A stretch of DNA of 64,000 nt from Rhododendron vialii (Eukaryota; Streptophyta; Magnoliopsida; Ericales; Ericaceae), in the NCBI RefSeq assembly GCF_030253575.1, contig NC_080568.1:7985501-8049500 (forward strand). The letters are read 5' to 3'. The translations under genes were made by a program, and so were the position numbers. Under the pieces are notes generated by a model. The model did not search any database and had not been told where the DNA came from. It saw only the letters and a program-made list of their open reading frames with translations. Of the stretch, positions 1 to 11,083 are shown one piece after another. The stretch's first letter is position 1, and each line of letters opens with the position of its first letter.

Positions 1-117
1 TCTTGTTTCATTTTTATCTTGTATTACTCACCCCTTGGCCCTTCGGTGAAAGTGTATCCATGAAACACTTGTCCCATGGTTTTTTCCTAACCCTTTTTTT
101 TTTTTCCCCGACAAGGT

Positions 118-293
118 GTGTCTAGGCCAGCTTATACGCATCTCAACTGATCTCCTCCCCAGTCCCCCGAAAATAAAATGGCTGGGGGAGGAAAGGTTCC
201 CTTTTTTTAGTCTACTCCTAGGAACAAATCCAGTAGAGAGTGTGGGGCCTATAGCTCAAAAGATTAGAGCATGTGGCTACGAACCACGGTGTC
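118..293 (+). pseudogene. Plastid-derived insert with truncated trnR-ACG
   Basis: Bases 245-293 match the 5' two-thirds of plastid tRNA-Arg(ACG) as I know it: acceptor 5' strand GGGCC, D-arm with AGCTCA and GGATTAGAGC-like bases, and an anticodon stem-loop GTGGCTACGAACCAC carrying ACG. The match stops after GGTGTC, so the T-arm and 3' acceptor strand are missing and no functional tRNA is possible. Bases 118-244, including a GC-rich inverted repeat around 155-190, look like the rrn5-trnR spacer, but that part is from memory and its left limit is uncertain. Several C-to-T and G-to-A changes relative to the plastid sequence suggest an old nuclear insertion. Confidence 0.6.
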
Positions 294-1027
294 CAGTGAG
301 AGGCAATCATTCACACCAAGACTAGAAAATTCATAAGAAATTACTTTCTTGCGATCTAACCTCAAGAATCAAACCCCCATCAATTATGTAAGTAAGCAAA
401 CTTACCAACCAACTGGACTAACCCTTGATCCCCTAATAAAGGCGTAGGTGCACTTGTAATCATATAGTGGTACAGAAGTCAAAGATATTCTTAAAATTAT
501 GCCCACCTGCGGGCAATGGATGCAGAATCACATAGTATGTACTAAATTGATCATAAGAGTACATTCTTGGGAAATATCTCCAAAATCTAGGTCGGGTATT
601 ACATTGACCTAATTATCCTTCCCTTTTTTGGACTGCCATTTATTGGATGACGTGGGAAAACAGTAAGAATTGGTGGTATTTCTAATTCTGATGGCATGTT
701 GGACAGTGCCAATCATCTGCCAAAATAGGATAGTTATATCTGTCAATAAATTTATCTTATTTGGAAGGCTTGTCTCCCTTAACCAAGTACACCAATATCC
801 AGAGTGAAACCAAGATAAATATGTTCTCCAGCTGCAGGAAGAGATAGACCACACTAATGCATCAGACATGACATAGTTACATGTGTGGAAGAGAGGGTAT
901 GGAGGAGAAGAAAATTTGAGGAGCTATTTTCGGTATTGCGATACTGATTAAGAATCAAGAGACCAAAAATTGCCACAAAATATGATACATAACACGCAGC
1001 ATCCCCTCTGCGTCTCTGAATACATGA
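294..1027. other. No gene seen; GCD1 3' flank
   Basis: There is no convincing coding sequence here. The part next to 1028 should hold the 3' UTR of the minus-strand gene GCD1. Short reading frames at 609-869 and 955-1158 (minus) have no recognisable motifs and are interpreted as untranslated or chance frames. Confidence 0.5.
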
Positions 1028-4000
1028 TCACCTCCGCTTATGTGACATGACTCTGCTTGCAATAGGTATCTTTTCTTCCTTGAATGGTTGAGTTGAGGCA
1101 TCAGAGAGACTCGGTAACCTTGAAACACTACCCTTCCCTTTCCTGGCATTTGGTCCAATCTCCTCTATCATATATTTCCAGCCATCAATAGGCCTCCTCC
1201 GGCTAAAAATATGAGTCTTGATAAAACTTGCAATCTGCATTCCAGCTTACAGAAACAAACGTATTATATGAAACTACCATGACTAGATCAGAAACTGCAT
1301 ACATTTCCATGGAATAATTTGGAAAGCTTTGCAGACAAGGAGGAGTATAGCAAAATCTGAATGCAGACGCCCATTAAAAATGAGGATCAAGTTTTAAAAT
1401 CTTCTCGCATGCTAATGATGATCCTTCACTGAATCCCTTTTTACTTTTCTTACATTTAGACTACATTAAAGACTTTCAGGTGACATTAGCCCCTTCGCTC
1501 TTTGATTTGTGTTTACTTTCTCAATCTTCCCTATATGGAGCACATCTGCGGGCTCAAATCAATCTCTTTCTAGGGCTAAAGCTTCGGCTAATCTTCCGGA
1601 TTTTCAAGAATACATTCTGAAGCCAATGCCTCCTTTCCTTTCAACCACTTGGTGGCAGCATCGTTGAAGAAGTTCGGATATTTGAGTGCTTTGGATTATG
1701 GTCTTTTATTCATGATGCTGCACTAGCAACCTTCTTCCATGTGCTTACGTTTTGCATTTTGTTTATGTTCATCGTTCTTGTATGCTCTTGGACCCTTGTC
1801 TTGTTTGTAAGCACTTTCTTTTATTTTCAGACTGGTAACTGAACACTATGTATCCTTTTCATTTAGTTTTAAGTCATCTATCTTTAAGAATTGGTAGATT
1901 TTTGTTGTGTATTTATCTCTATTATCGATTATGTAGATGTTTGTGGAAAAGAGTTTACAAGTTAAACTTCAACTGGGTTTTATGCTATTAGTATCAAGTA
2001 AATTGATCAGAGTCCAAACAACAATTCCAAGTGCCACATACCAACAGACATGCTAGGATGACTAGGCCTATCATTTCAGTTAACTTTATTGTGACATTGA
2101 CCAATGACTCAATGCAGTTAATAATTTGGGGAACCTGAATTGCAGACTGTATCCTTCTTCATTGCATGCTTATCAACATTGCAAGTTTTTATCATACAAG
2201 GAACTATGTGCTCCTATGGACATGTGCATATGGCAATGAGATGCAAATGACTATGACAAACCTGGAATTTGCTGAATGCAATCCGGCGCTCAAATTCTTG
2301 GATAAGAATGTCTTCTTCCCTTTGCGACATCTCCCAGACACTCCCATCTTGAGCTTTTGCTGTTGTTTCCCAACCATCAGGCTTGTTTTTGAACTCAGAA
2401 GAACTTGGGATTTTCGTGTTGTTCAAGTCATTGTTGGGAGAGTCAAAAATCCTGCATTTTTAATCAAGCAAGAAATAGAGGTTATTAAAAATAAACAAAG
2501 GAAAAAAGCTAGAAAGAATACAAACCTTTTAGCTAATTATATAACTAGGATACCTACTGGTTTCAAAAGAATGTTACCGGTTGGAAAAGGATGTTAAGAC
2601 ATGATTACCAGGCATCTGAACCTACACATGATTACAGGCTTGCATCACATTATGATGTACATAAAGCTACATGAATCGGAATTCGGAACTCTTGTGGCAT
2701 ACATATACACAATTAATAATGCAGGACATCTTGCTAGGCATCTGAACCTACACATGAATAAGGGCATGCATCACATTATGATGTACATAAAGTTGCATGA
2801 ATCGGGATTTGGAACTCTTGTGACACACATACAGCTGATTAATGACACAGGACATTAGGACATCTTACCAGGCATCTGAAATGACACGAAGTTTAATCAA
2901 TTTATCTTGTTTGAGACACCAACTAAGGCACCTCTGTACTACCAATACTATTTGAGTTATTTTCCAAGCATTTGAAAACGATAGCCCTATGCTCCCAGTA
3001 CGTGTTCATGGCATAATAACGGCAACCTTGTTCATATTCTCCTAGGTCATGTGTAGGAAAGCTGAGAATATGTTAATGGTTCATTCACACATCACACAAC
3101 TAAGTACCAATAATGATAAACAAAAGCTGAAATGATATGCATTCGTCTATAGGAAGCAGAAGGAATCTATCATACACAAATTAATTGCACTAACAAACAG
3201 TATCTGTTACTATTTGTGAGATTCAGGTATTTCTAAGCCGAAGATACAAGAACTCCACGTTTCATGTGATACTTGAACCACACATGAACTTGGAGCAAGA
3301 AAAGGAATGCATGTGAGAGCAAAGATAGACACAAGGTGGCATGGCTGGAAGCAACCCCACCCCAAACTTGACAAAAACACATTCTTAGGGCAATATCATT
3401 TGTCAATATTTTCTAACTTTTGGCTTGCCCACTAAGATTCTTCAAAAGTTTGATGCCTGCCCCTACCTACGCTTATTTACAAGTTATATTGGTTTTATGT
3501 ACATCTTCCACAGTCGAGCTATAATCCAGCCTACGTCCTTGTTTGGGACGTGGTTCTTTTTTTCTTCTCTTTTTGTTTTTCTGTACTTTTTTCCGCATAA
3601 CTCGCAGGTGCTGCAGCTAGTAGATAAAACTAATAACTGTCAACATACTTATAGGGTGTACCTTCCAAAATGTGAACCCATCGAAGGCCTTTGAATTGAA
3701 TCACCTATGACTTATTGATTAAACATATCATGACTATACTTGCACTATAACATGTGAGCTGTAGTGCTGTACTTCAAAAATCCATATAGCAGAAGGTCCA
3801 ACATTATATGCATTAGAGCATCTCCAGCCCTTGACTCAGAACCAACATCCGTCCAAAAATCTCCTAAAACTCACTCCAATCCTCTTTTTCCATAGAATAG
3901 ACGGTACTCTATCATACGCAAATTACTTGCACTAACAATATCTCCCACTATACGTGAAATCAATTTTCTTAGCCTAGGATACAAGACTCCACGTTTCATG

Positions 4001-7000
4001 TGATACTTTAACTACACATGAATTTGGCACAAGAAAGTGAGAACATAATCATAGACAGACACAAGGGGGCATGGCTGGAAGCAACCCCCACCCCAAACTT
4101 GAAAATAACAAAACACATTATTATGGCAATATCAGTTGTGAATGTTTTCAAATTTTTTGTTTGCATGCTAAGTTTCTTCAAAAGATTGATGCCAGCCCCT
4201 TCCTACGCCCATTTACAAACTATTTTGGTTATATGTACATCTTCCACCGTCAAGTTATAATCCTGCCTCCATCCTTGTTTGGGAACGTGCGGACGTGGTT
4301 CCTATTTTCCTCTCTTTCTTTTTTTCTTTTTGTCGATAGCGTAAACTTTTTCCACATAGCTCATTGGTGCTGCAGCTACTAGATAAAACTGATGGTTGTC
4401 ACCTTATTTACAAGGTATACCTTCCAAAATGACAATATATTGAAGGCCTTGCAATTGAATTACCGATGATTTATTGTTAAACATATCATGACTATACTTG
4501 CACCATATGTTGAGAGCATTACTTCGAAAATCCATGTAACACAAAGTCCAACAATATATGGACTACAACATCTCCAGCCCTTGACTCAAAACAAAAATCC
4601 GAGTAAAAATCTCCCAAACTCACTCCAATTCTTAGAGTCAAATCAATATCAGAACAAGATTCACTCAAGTTTTTAAGCAAATTTCTACTCAAATCAAGCA
4701 AGACTCGAAACTTCTATTTGAAATCTTACCTCCTCCTCAAATTTACAACGATGCCTAGTCTCCATTGGAGTCCTTCATGCCAAATGAAGTTTCTACTCGC
4801 CGAGTCTCCATTGGTGTGCTTCATACCAAATGTAAGTTTCTACTCATTTTTTTCTCATAGTTTTTCAAATTTACTACTTTGCCTTTGCTCCATTAAAGTG
4901 CTTCATCCAAAAAGTTTATATTCGGGGGACACAGCTGGGACACGCACAGGACACGGTTGGGGATATGGCAGGAGTATATGTGTAATTATTTTTTAATTTT
5001 TGGGGGGTTAAATATGTTATTACTGTAAACATTGGGGCTGATAGTGTAATTAAGTTCATAAAGATAGCTTGTTTTAGAGCATTGAAACCCTAGATCTGTC
5101 GATCTTCAGGTTCCACTCTCTTCCCCAATCATCTGGTTGTATGTCAGTATATATATGTCTTCTATATTTCAGTATATATATAGGGCCGTGTCCCCCGCTG
5201 TGTCCGTGTCCCCATTATTTTAGAATTCCCGCGTTCCGTGTCCGTGGTACATAGCCTTCTGGTTTCAAAAGCATGTTATCGGTTGGAAAAGGAGGTTAAT
5301 ACATGATTACAAGGCATCTGAACCTACACATGATTAAGGTGCATCACATTATGAGGTACATAGAGTTACATGAATCGGAATTCAGAACTCTTGTGACATT
5401 CGTGTACCCAATTAATAATGCAGGACATCAGGACATCTTACTAGATATCTGAACCTATACATGAATAAGGTCATGCATCACATTATGATGTACATAAAGT
5501 TACATGAAATAATATATGACTACAGATAAACGAAATAAGAAATGATAACCATTTGCATATAGGAAGCCGAAGGAATCTATCAAACACAAATTAATTGTAC
5601 TAAAAAACAGAAGTTGTCGCTATATGTGAAATCCGGGTATTTTCTTAGCCAAAGACACAAGACTTCGCGTTTGATGTGATACTTGAACCACACATGAATT
5701 TGGATCAAGAAAAGGAATGCATGTTAAACACACAAGGGGGGATGGCTGGAAGCAACCCCACCCCAAACTTGACAAAAACACATAAGTTATGAATATTTTG
5801 AATCTTCTGGTTTGCCTACCAAGATTCTTCAAAAGTTTGAAAAAATAATCCTGCCGCTGTCCTTGTTTAGCACGCATGGACGTGGGTTTTTTTTTTCCCT
5901 CTTGATAGCTCAAACTATTTTTACATAACTCGCTGGTGCTGCAGCTATCGATGGGCGTTCTTGAATTACTACCTATTCGCAACAAGACAAAACCCACATC
6001 GTCCAGAATTACTACCCTATCCACGACCCCACCTTCAACAGAATCTATTTGCTGTGAGAAGAAAAGGCCATCAAATTGTATTTCCCTGGTTTCCGACCCC
6101 AAATGGAATTGTTGGTTCAATGTGATTTGTCTTCATATTCCCAAGCCAATATTATCCTGTGGAACCCTGCCAAAGCCCAAATACTAAATGTACGAGCAGG
6201 GATGGGTAGGGTCATGCATCCTATACCGTTTAAAGTGGCAAGAACGCCCAGCTCCCCATTCCAATTGATTACATTGTGCCAACCTATAGCTCGATCTTAC
6301 ATAGCATCCAGTGGGGGCAATTCCTCGAACACCTCGTTCAAGGTATCAAAGCGAAAGATACGACGCCCTCTGGTACCATACACAAACCAGTGAGGTTCTT
6401 CGTTGACGAATGTGCAAGGCTCACGGTACACGGACTCAAAGGGAACCTCAGCCCAAATTGTTCGCCAAGAATCAGTAGTTAGAGAGTACACCTGTACTCG
6501 AGGACAAATCTTACAATCTATTTTAAACATCAGAACTCGTATACAATTTTGTAATCGTTTTTGTAGCAGAACCATATGCGATCAGAATCCAAAAGATTGT
6601 GGAGTTTGATCGTCAGGACTGGGTATGTTCCTGACCTCTGCAGTGGCAGGGTTCCATAGGATGATATTGTTGGTACAGGGCTTGGAAATATGAAAACAAA
6701 CCAGACCGTTAATGGAAACAACTATTTCCAGTTGGGATCGGAAACCACGAAAATCCTTCTTGTCGCAGCAAATAGATTCTGTTGAAGGTGGGGTCGTGGA
6801 TAGGGTAGTAATTCTGGACAATGTGGGTTTCGTCTTGGTCGGGGAATTAGGGTTGAGAGTAGTACGATTGATGTGTGATTTAAAGAATCCTGAATGATGT
6901 GTTGATCCTTTGCATGGTATTCTTACCAACTTAAATAGGCAGTTTGTAGGATTTGGTAGACTAGGTGAGTTTTGCGTAGACTAGGTAAACCTTCCAAAAT

Positions 7001-8527
7001 GTCGACCTATTGAATGCATTTCAACTGAATTACCAATGATTTATTGGTTCAACACATCATGACTATACTTGCACCATAAAAGGTGAGCTATAATTAAAAA
7101 ATCGTTAACACAAAGTCCATCATTATACGTGTTAGAGTATCTCCATCTTTAACTTAAAACCATAATCTTAGTAAAAATCTCCCAAAACTCTTAACTCATT
7201 CTAGTCCTCCACTCAAATCTATATCAAATTGAGTCGTCTAACATTATTGAGTAAATTTTCACTCAAATAAATGGGACTCAAATTTTTCGTCAAAATTTGA
7301 CCTCCTCCTCAAATTTACAACTATGCCTAGTCTCCATTGGAGTCCTCCATACCAAATGAAGTCTTTACTCGCCTAGGCTCCATTGGCGTGCTTCATACCA
7401 AATTAAGTTTCTACTCATTTTTTTCTTATTGCTCCTCAAATTCACAACTTTGCCTATGCTCCATTGAAGAGCTTCATACCAAAAAGTTTATACTCACCAG
7501 AAATGCACTTAGAACATACATAGCCATGAATATGGGAGCGTTTTTGCTAAACTAAATGGACAACAGGCCATGTTTTCACGGATATCTAGGCATGTCATTC
7601 TCCTCACATACATCAACTACACTTGAATATTTCCCTTAGCTGTAGACTGTAGTCCAATAATTAGGGGTATAAACAAGCCAAGCCAAGCTTCGTAGTACTC
7701 AAGCTCCTAAAACTCGAGCTCGAGCTCGGCCCTAAATGAGCCGAGCCTGACTAATTTAATCTTTAAACGAGCAAAGCCAATATAAACGAGCCAGAGCCAG
7801 TACAAACGAGCCGGGATTTTGAGTGTCAAGCTTGGCTCGTTTAGTAAACGAGCCTAAACCTCCTCGATTATTAAACAAACCGAGCCGAGTCGAGCCACGA
7901 GCTGTTCGCGATCAATTCGGTTCGTTTGTAGCCCCACCAATAATATAGCCGAAACGCACCTTAAATATGGATGAGAGAGGAAAGGAAGACATACTCAGAG
8001 CAACTATCAAGCAAACTCTCAATCCCACCTCCACCGCCGAACCCATCCCCCAACTTATCCTCCTCTTGCTTCTCAATCTCCTTAACCCACAACCCGGCAT
8101 GAATCCTCTGCTTCTGCACCCTATAATCCCTCTTTATGCTCTCCAAACAGTACAGCGAACTCTTCTCCATCTCCTTCAACTTCTCTTCCTTCTCCTGCCG
8201 TTGCTGGGTCTTCGGGCTCTTCCTCCTCTGCTCCCAGTTATCCGTCATGTCCTCCACGAACGCCTTCGTCTCGGCGTCCACGTCAGTCGCGGCGGCGGCG
8301 GGAGGGGTGTGGGGGAGGGAGAAGTTGACGTCGGACTCCCACGGGGCCCGGTTTTGGCCGGAGAGGTCGTCCGGGAGCCAGGCGGACTCCCAGGCGTCGT
8401 TCCACTCGTCGTTGGCGGTGGTGGTGGGTTTGGTAGAGAGTGGGCGGAGGAGGGCGGTGGTGGTGGAGGTGGCGGGGTGTGAGAGGGAAGTGAGGATTGT
8501 GTATGGGAATCTACGCATTGGGTTCAT
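1028..8527 (-). CDS. GCD1: GAMETE CELL DEFECTIVE 1-like mitochondrial protein, 3 exons
   Basis: Coding exons on the minus strand are 8527-7995, 2451-2262 and 1234-1028, together 930 bp or 309 aa. The borders are GA|GTATGT, GCAG|G, CCAG|GTTT and GCAG|ATT, and the reading phase is continuous at both junctions. The N-terminus (about 35 residues, rich in S/T/P/R, no acids) looks like a mitochondrial presequence. A conserved stretch with DEWNDAWESAWLPDDLSG follows, then a charged, coiled-coil-like segment around residues 90-150, then the C-terminal block with DGWETT, WEMSQREED, FERRIAFSKFQ and RRRPIDGWKYM. I recognise this as the plant family of GCD1, reported to act in mitochondria and to be needed for maturation of Arabidopsis female gametes. 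The biochemical function is unknown to me. The start at 8527 is the first ATG of the frame and begins the presequence. Intron 1 (2452-7994) is about 5.5 kb and full of repeats; intron 2 is about 1 kb. No exon lesion is seen. The family name is less certain than the gene structure. Confidence 0.82.
2555..2880. repeat. Tandem repeat block A in GCD1 intron 1
   Basis: Two tandem units of about 126 bp each begin with AGGCATCTGAACCTACACATG and contain GCATCACATTATGATGTACAT. A third, partial unit starts near 2870. The same block, again as two units, recurs at 5262-5510, so it belongs to a larger duplicated module inside the intron. The open frame across it is only a product of the period being divisible by three. 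Confidence 0.85.
3125..4910. repeat. Two tandem copies of repeat module B
   Basis: Copy 1 (about 3125-3860) and copy 2 (about 3895-4910) share a colinear series of markers: GGAATCTATCATAC, CCACGTTTCATGTGATACTT, GGCATGGCTGGAAGCAACCC, CTTCAAAAG-TTGATGCC, GGTGCTGCAGCTA, CATATCATGACTATACTTGC and CATCTCCAGCCCTTGACTCA. A third copy at 5540-5945 is interrupted and resumes at 6965-7500. The 3' part (about 4715-4910), with CTCCATTGGAGTCC, recurs at 7300-7490. I could not identify terminal inverted repeats or a transposase, so the class is unknown. Confidence 0.8.
4915..5250. repeat. GGGACAC-rich dispersed element
   Basis: This segment separates module B copy 2 from the second block A. It is bounded by inverted GC-rich strings: GGGGGACACAGCTGGGACACG near 4923 and CGTGTCCCCCGCTGTGTCCGTG near 5187, with CGTGTCCGTGG at the right edge. 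The interior is AT-rich with TATATATA tracts. Inverted ends plus a non-coding interior suggest a small non-autonomous TIR element. I did not resolve a target duplication. Confidence 0.45.
5262..5945. repeat. Second A+B repeat module, 5' part
   Basis: Block A (two units, 5262-5510) is followed directly by the start of module B (5540-5945), in the same order and orientation as at 2555-3640. The copy breaks off at GGTGCTGCAGCTA, exactly where the F-box inverted repeat begins, and continues after it near 6965. Confidence 0.75.
5981..6180 (+). pseudogene. F-box gene fragment, left arm of inverted repeat
   Basis: This stretch is about 200 bp of F-box-associated coding sequence in plus orientation, with peptide markers SRITTLSTTPPSTESICC and a degenerate LxFHIPKP. 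It pairs as an inverted copy with 6635-6840: TCCAGAATTACTACCCTATC and CCACGACCCCACCTTCAAC are identical in both arms. Neither F-box motif nor C-terminus is present, so it is a gene scrap. The intron of GCD1 contains it. Confidence 0.75.
6297..6929 (-). pseudogene. Broken F-box/FBA-domain protein gene fragment
   Basis: Minus-strand reading frames give a typical plant F-box-associated domain in pieces. 6929-6582 encodes ...SINGLVCFHIS...IILWNPATAEVRNIP. 6575-6297 encodes VQVYSLTTDSWRTI...PCTFVNEEPHWFVYGTRGRRIFRFDTLNEVFEELPP. The two parts lie in different frames, so at least one frameshift separates them. An in-frame stop follows at 6299. No N-terminal F-box is visible upstream. Intact family members recruit substrates to SCF ubiquitin ligases; this copy cannot. 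It lies inside GCD1 intron 1 on the same strand as GCD1, so it is transcribed as part of that intron. Confidence 0.8.
6960..7500. repeat. Module B continuation after F-box insert
   Basis: From about 6965 the sequence again follows module B: CCTTCCAAAATGT, CATCATGACTATACTTGCACC, GAGTATCTCCAT, then the CTCCATTGGAGTCC segment. The join suggests that the F-box inverted repeat sits inside a copy of module B. Confidence 0.7.
7662..7936. mobile_element. hAT-type MITE, 275 bp
   Basis: The left end TAGGGGTATAAACAAGCC and the inverted right end TGGGGCTACAAACGAACC form imperfect TIRs. A perfect 8-bp duplication CCAATAAT flanks it (7654-7661 and 7937-7944). The interior is filled with GAGCC/CTCGAG-type sequence and has no coding capacity. 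The 8-bp duplication and the TAGGGG terminus point to the hAT superfamily. It lies in GCD1 intron 1, about 50 bp from the splice donor at 7994. Confidence 0.85.
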
Positions 8528-8639
8528 CGTTTATGCCTTTATGGAAATGGGTAAATTTGCTCGGAGCTTTGGGAAGGGTTTGGAGAAGAACTGCGAAGGG
8601 AGAGACTGATCAAGAAAGTCGCTTTTTTCAGTATGGCTG

Positions 8640-9288
8640 GGCATATGAGGCCCGCGTTACGTGAGATGGTGTTACAAATAAATAATTGTTGCCATAATGT
8701 AAGAAATGGTTACAAACAATTGTTGCATAAAATATTTTTCGAGGTGTTAAAAATAATTATTACATGAGAGAGCGTCACAAATCATCGTTGCATAAAAGAT
8801 TTTTCCGGCTCAAGGGTTTGTTAGGTAAAAAAATAAGCTTGAATATTGTTGGGAGGGCTTTCAAATCACATCAAACAAGCTAAATCCAATTAATGTTATG
8901 ATCCTTTGACTTGGGATCTAAAAATAATTCGTGATCGGCTCGATTAAAACTGTTTAATAGTAAATTTACTCATGTAGTTTGAGCATCAATTTTTTCAGCT
9001 CGATTAAAACTGTTTGATAGTAAATTTACTCATGTAGTTTGAGCATCAATTTTTTGACTCGTTCAACTTGTTTCATTCGGTTTGTTTATTGTCCTAAATG
9101 TGCTCCGGCCTTATTTTTTTACTCGTTCAACTTGTTTCATTCGGTTTGTTTATTGGTCCTAGATGTACTCCGACCTTACTTAAGAGTTGGCCCTTGGTTT
9201 TTCCTTCGTAATAATTCTATAGACCCCGACAAAATTTCTCAAAAATGTCCCCTAAATTAAAATTAACAATTGAGGTTTACTTTAATAA
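8640..9288. repeat. Two short tandem duplications upstream of GCD1
   Basis: Bases 8937-9057 hold two nearly identical 60-bp units with CTCGATTAAAACTGTTT and ACTCATGTAGTTTGAGCATC. Bases 9055-9180 hold two units of about 66 bp with CTCGTTCAACTTGTTTCATTC. No gene is seen in the rest of 8640-9288. Confidence 0.8.
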
Positions 9289-10206
9289 GGGAAATTTTTA
9301 TAAATGGTCCCTCTAGTTTGCATGAATTTTCATTTTCGTCACTCTAGTATCAATTGTGTTACTTTTAGTCCTATAATTTGCATTCTGTCTCAATTTCGTC
9401 CCTCTCGCTTACGGCGTTAATGAAACAAACGGAATTGAAGGACAAAATTGTCATTTCTCCTCACAGAGTGACTAAATTGAGATTTCATGCAAATTCGAAA
9501 AACAACGCTTATGTTAATTGTCTTGGTCTTGTATTTTTTTTTCAACTGAATTTTCACTATCGTTATTTTTTTTATCACATGATTAAAAAGAAAAAGTTGT
9601 TCAGTAGTATTTAGAAATCTTGTAATTGTGTTTAATTAAGCAATAAAACACTATTAAATATTAAGAGATCAAATACATTAAAATATGGATATAAGTGTAT
9701 TTATTTTGGGACTTACTCATAAGATCACTCATATAACAAATAAACACGGATTTTAAACATTTTTTTATTGGGTGAAAAAATAAGAAGATTATAAGAACAT
9801 GATACAAAGACATTAGCTAAGGGGTTGATTTGTGCATTTTCTAATATTTTTGTAATGTGTAATGAAATATAAATTTTTCAATATAGTTTGATTACCCAAT
9901 AAAAAATAATTCTGTTGTCAAATACATTACTTATTGTCTTTTTTATTTTATTTGAAAAAAACGAAAGTAAAATGTAAAATTTTAAAAATAATCCCTCTGG
10001 TTTGCATAAAATTTCAATTTGGTCCCTCTATGAGAGAAAATGACAATTTTGCCCTTCAATTCCGTTTGTTTCATGGACGGCGTTAGAGAGAAGAACGAAA
10101 TTGAGATGGAATGAAAATTATAAGGTTAAAATTGATACAATTAATAGTAGAAGGACGAAAATAAAAACTCGTACAAACTAGAGAGACCATTTTTAAAAAT
10201 TTCCCC
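9289..10206. mobile_element. Long-TIR Mutator-like element, 0.92 kb
   Basis: About 220 bp at the left end (GGGAAATTTTTATAAATGGTC...) reappears inverted at the right end (...GACCATTTTTAAAAATTTCCCC). Internal landmarks are also mirrored, for example CATGAAACAAACGGAATTGAAGG and ATTTCGTCCCTCTC-like blocks. The flanks TTTAATAA and TTTATTAA resemble a 9-bp-class target duplication but are imperfect. The centre is AT-rich and non-coding. Long TIRs without a transposase fit a non-autonomous Mutator-like element; a foldback element is the alternative. Confidence 0.65.
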
Positions 10207-10465
10207 TTTATTAATTGAGATATACAAAACACTCTGCTAGCATGTGAGACTATTTGAGTCCTTCCCGAACATTTCGTGAGTCTTTCCCAGCCGATGTGGG
10301 ATTGTTGGATGGCGAAATAAGTACTCCTGACTTTTCAACTTCTTTTTCTTTTTGCGCTCTACAAGTACTTGCATATTTCGTAAGGAGTTAGCTTAAAATA
10401 TTAAAGTTATGACGATCAAAGTTTCTTAACATCTCCTACTAATGGTCAAATTCTTTTGAAGGTTA

Positions 10466-10622
10466 GGCTCTGTTTGTTTGGGCATAAAATATTTTATCTA
10501 TTTTTTGGTATTTAGATGTACAAAAATTGAGAAAAATATTTTACATTAATTGGATGAAATGACTTACCCTTAAATCTTCTATAAGTTATTTTCCGAATTG
10601 AACCTATTACCTTCTATTACGT
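10466..10622 (+). mobile_element. Truncated Tourist-type MITE
   Basis: It starts with GGCTCTGTTTGTTTGGGCAT after TTA and follows the complete copy at 11923-12315 for about 155 bp, then diverges. The upstream flank (GTTTCTTAACATCTCCTACT) is also shared with the other copy, so this is part of a segmental duplication rather than an independent insertion. Confidence 0.7.
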
Positions 10623-11083
10623 TCTTCACTTCTTCTAAATCTCTTTTGGAACGAACCAGTAAACTAGCTGACTGTTAACGTTAACCAAAAGGCCGAGAAC
10701 GCTCAGACCATGTGGGACTTTAAATAAAGAGCCCAAAGACAAGAAAGCCAAGAAAGGTACGATTTGTAAGGCTAATAGACCGCTTATTTTATATTAAGTA
10801 CAACCTCTTTGATTCATTACGATGGAGAAGCCTCCAAATTTCAAAAGTAAAAGGCAATCTCTTGTCATGCAGTGAAGCAATATGGCACCGGGAGTAGATC
10901 ATGAAGACGAATTAATACAATGTTACCAATAGTTAAAAATTTCCTATTTTATACAACCAGCTTGAGCAAAAAGTTAATACAATGTTACCAACAGATGAAA
11001 ATTTCCAATTGCAGACACCATATCCAAGAAAAGATGGACATACAACGGGAATGCCATATCAAAGTTTCTTAACATCTCTTACT

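Noticed and set aside
245..293. Functional tRNA-Arg gene
   Set aside because: The T-arm and 3' acceptor strand are missing, so it cannot fold into a tRNA.
2555..2880. CRISPR-like regular repeat array
   Set aside because: Units of ~126 bp in two copies with no spacers, in a plant intron. The other tandem repeats in the window are likewise simple duplications.
7967..8609. Plus-strand frames of 171 and 157 aa opposite GCD1 exon 1
   Set aside because: Antisense shadows of the GC-rich GCD1 exon 1. The minus frame has the conserved family sequence and correct splice phases.
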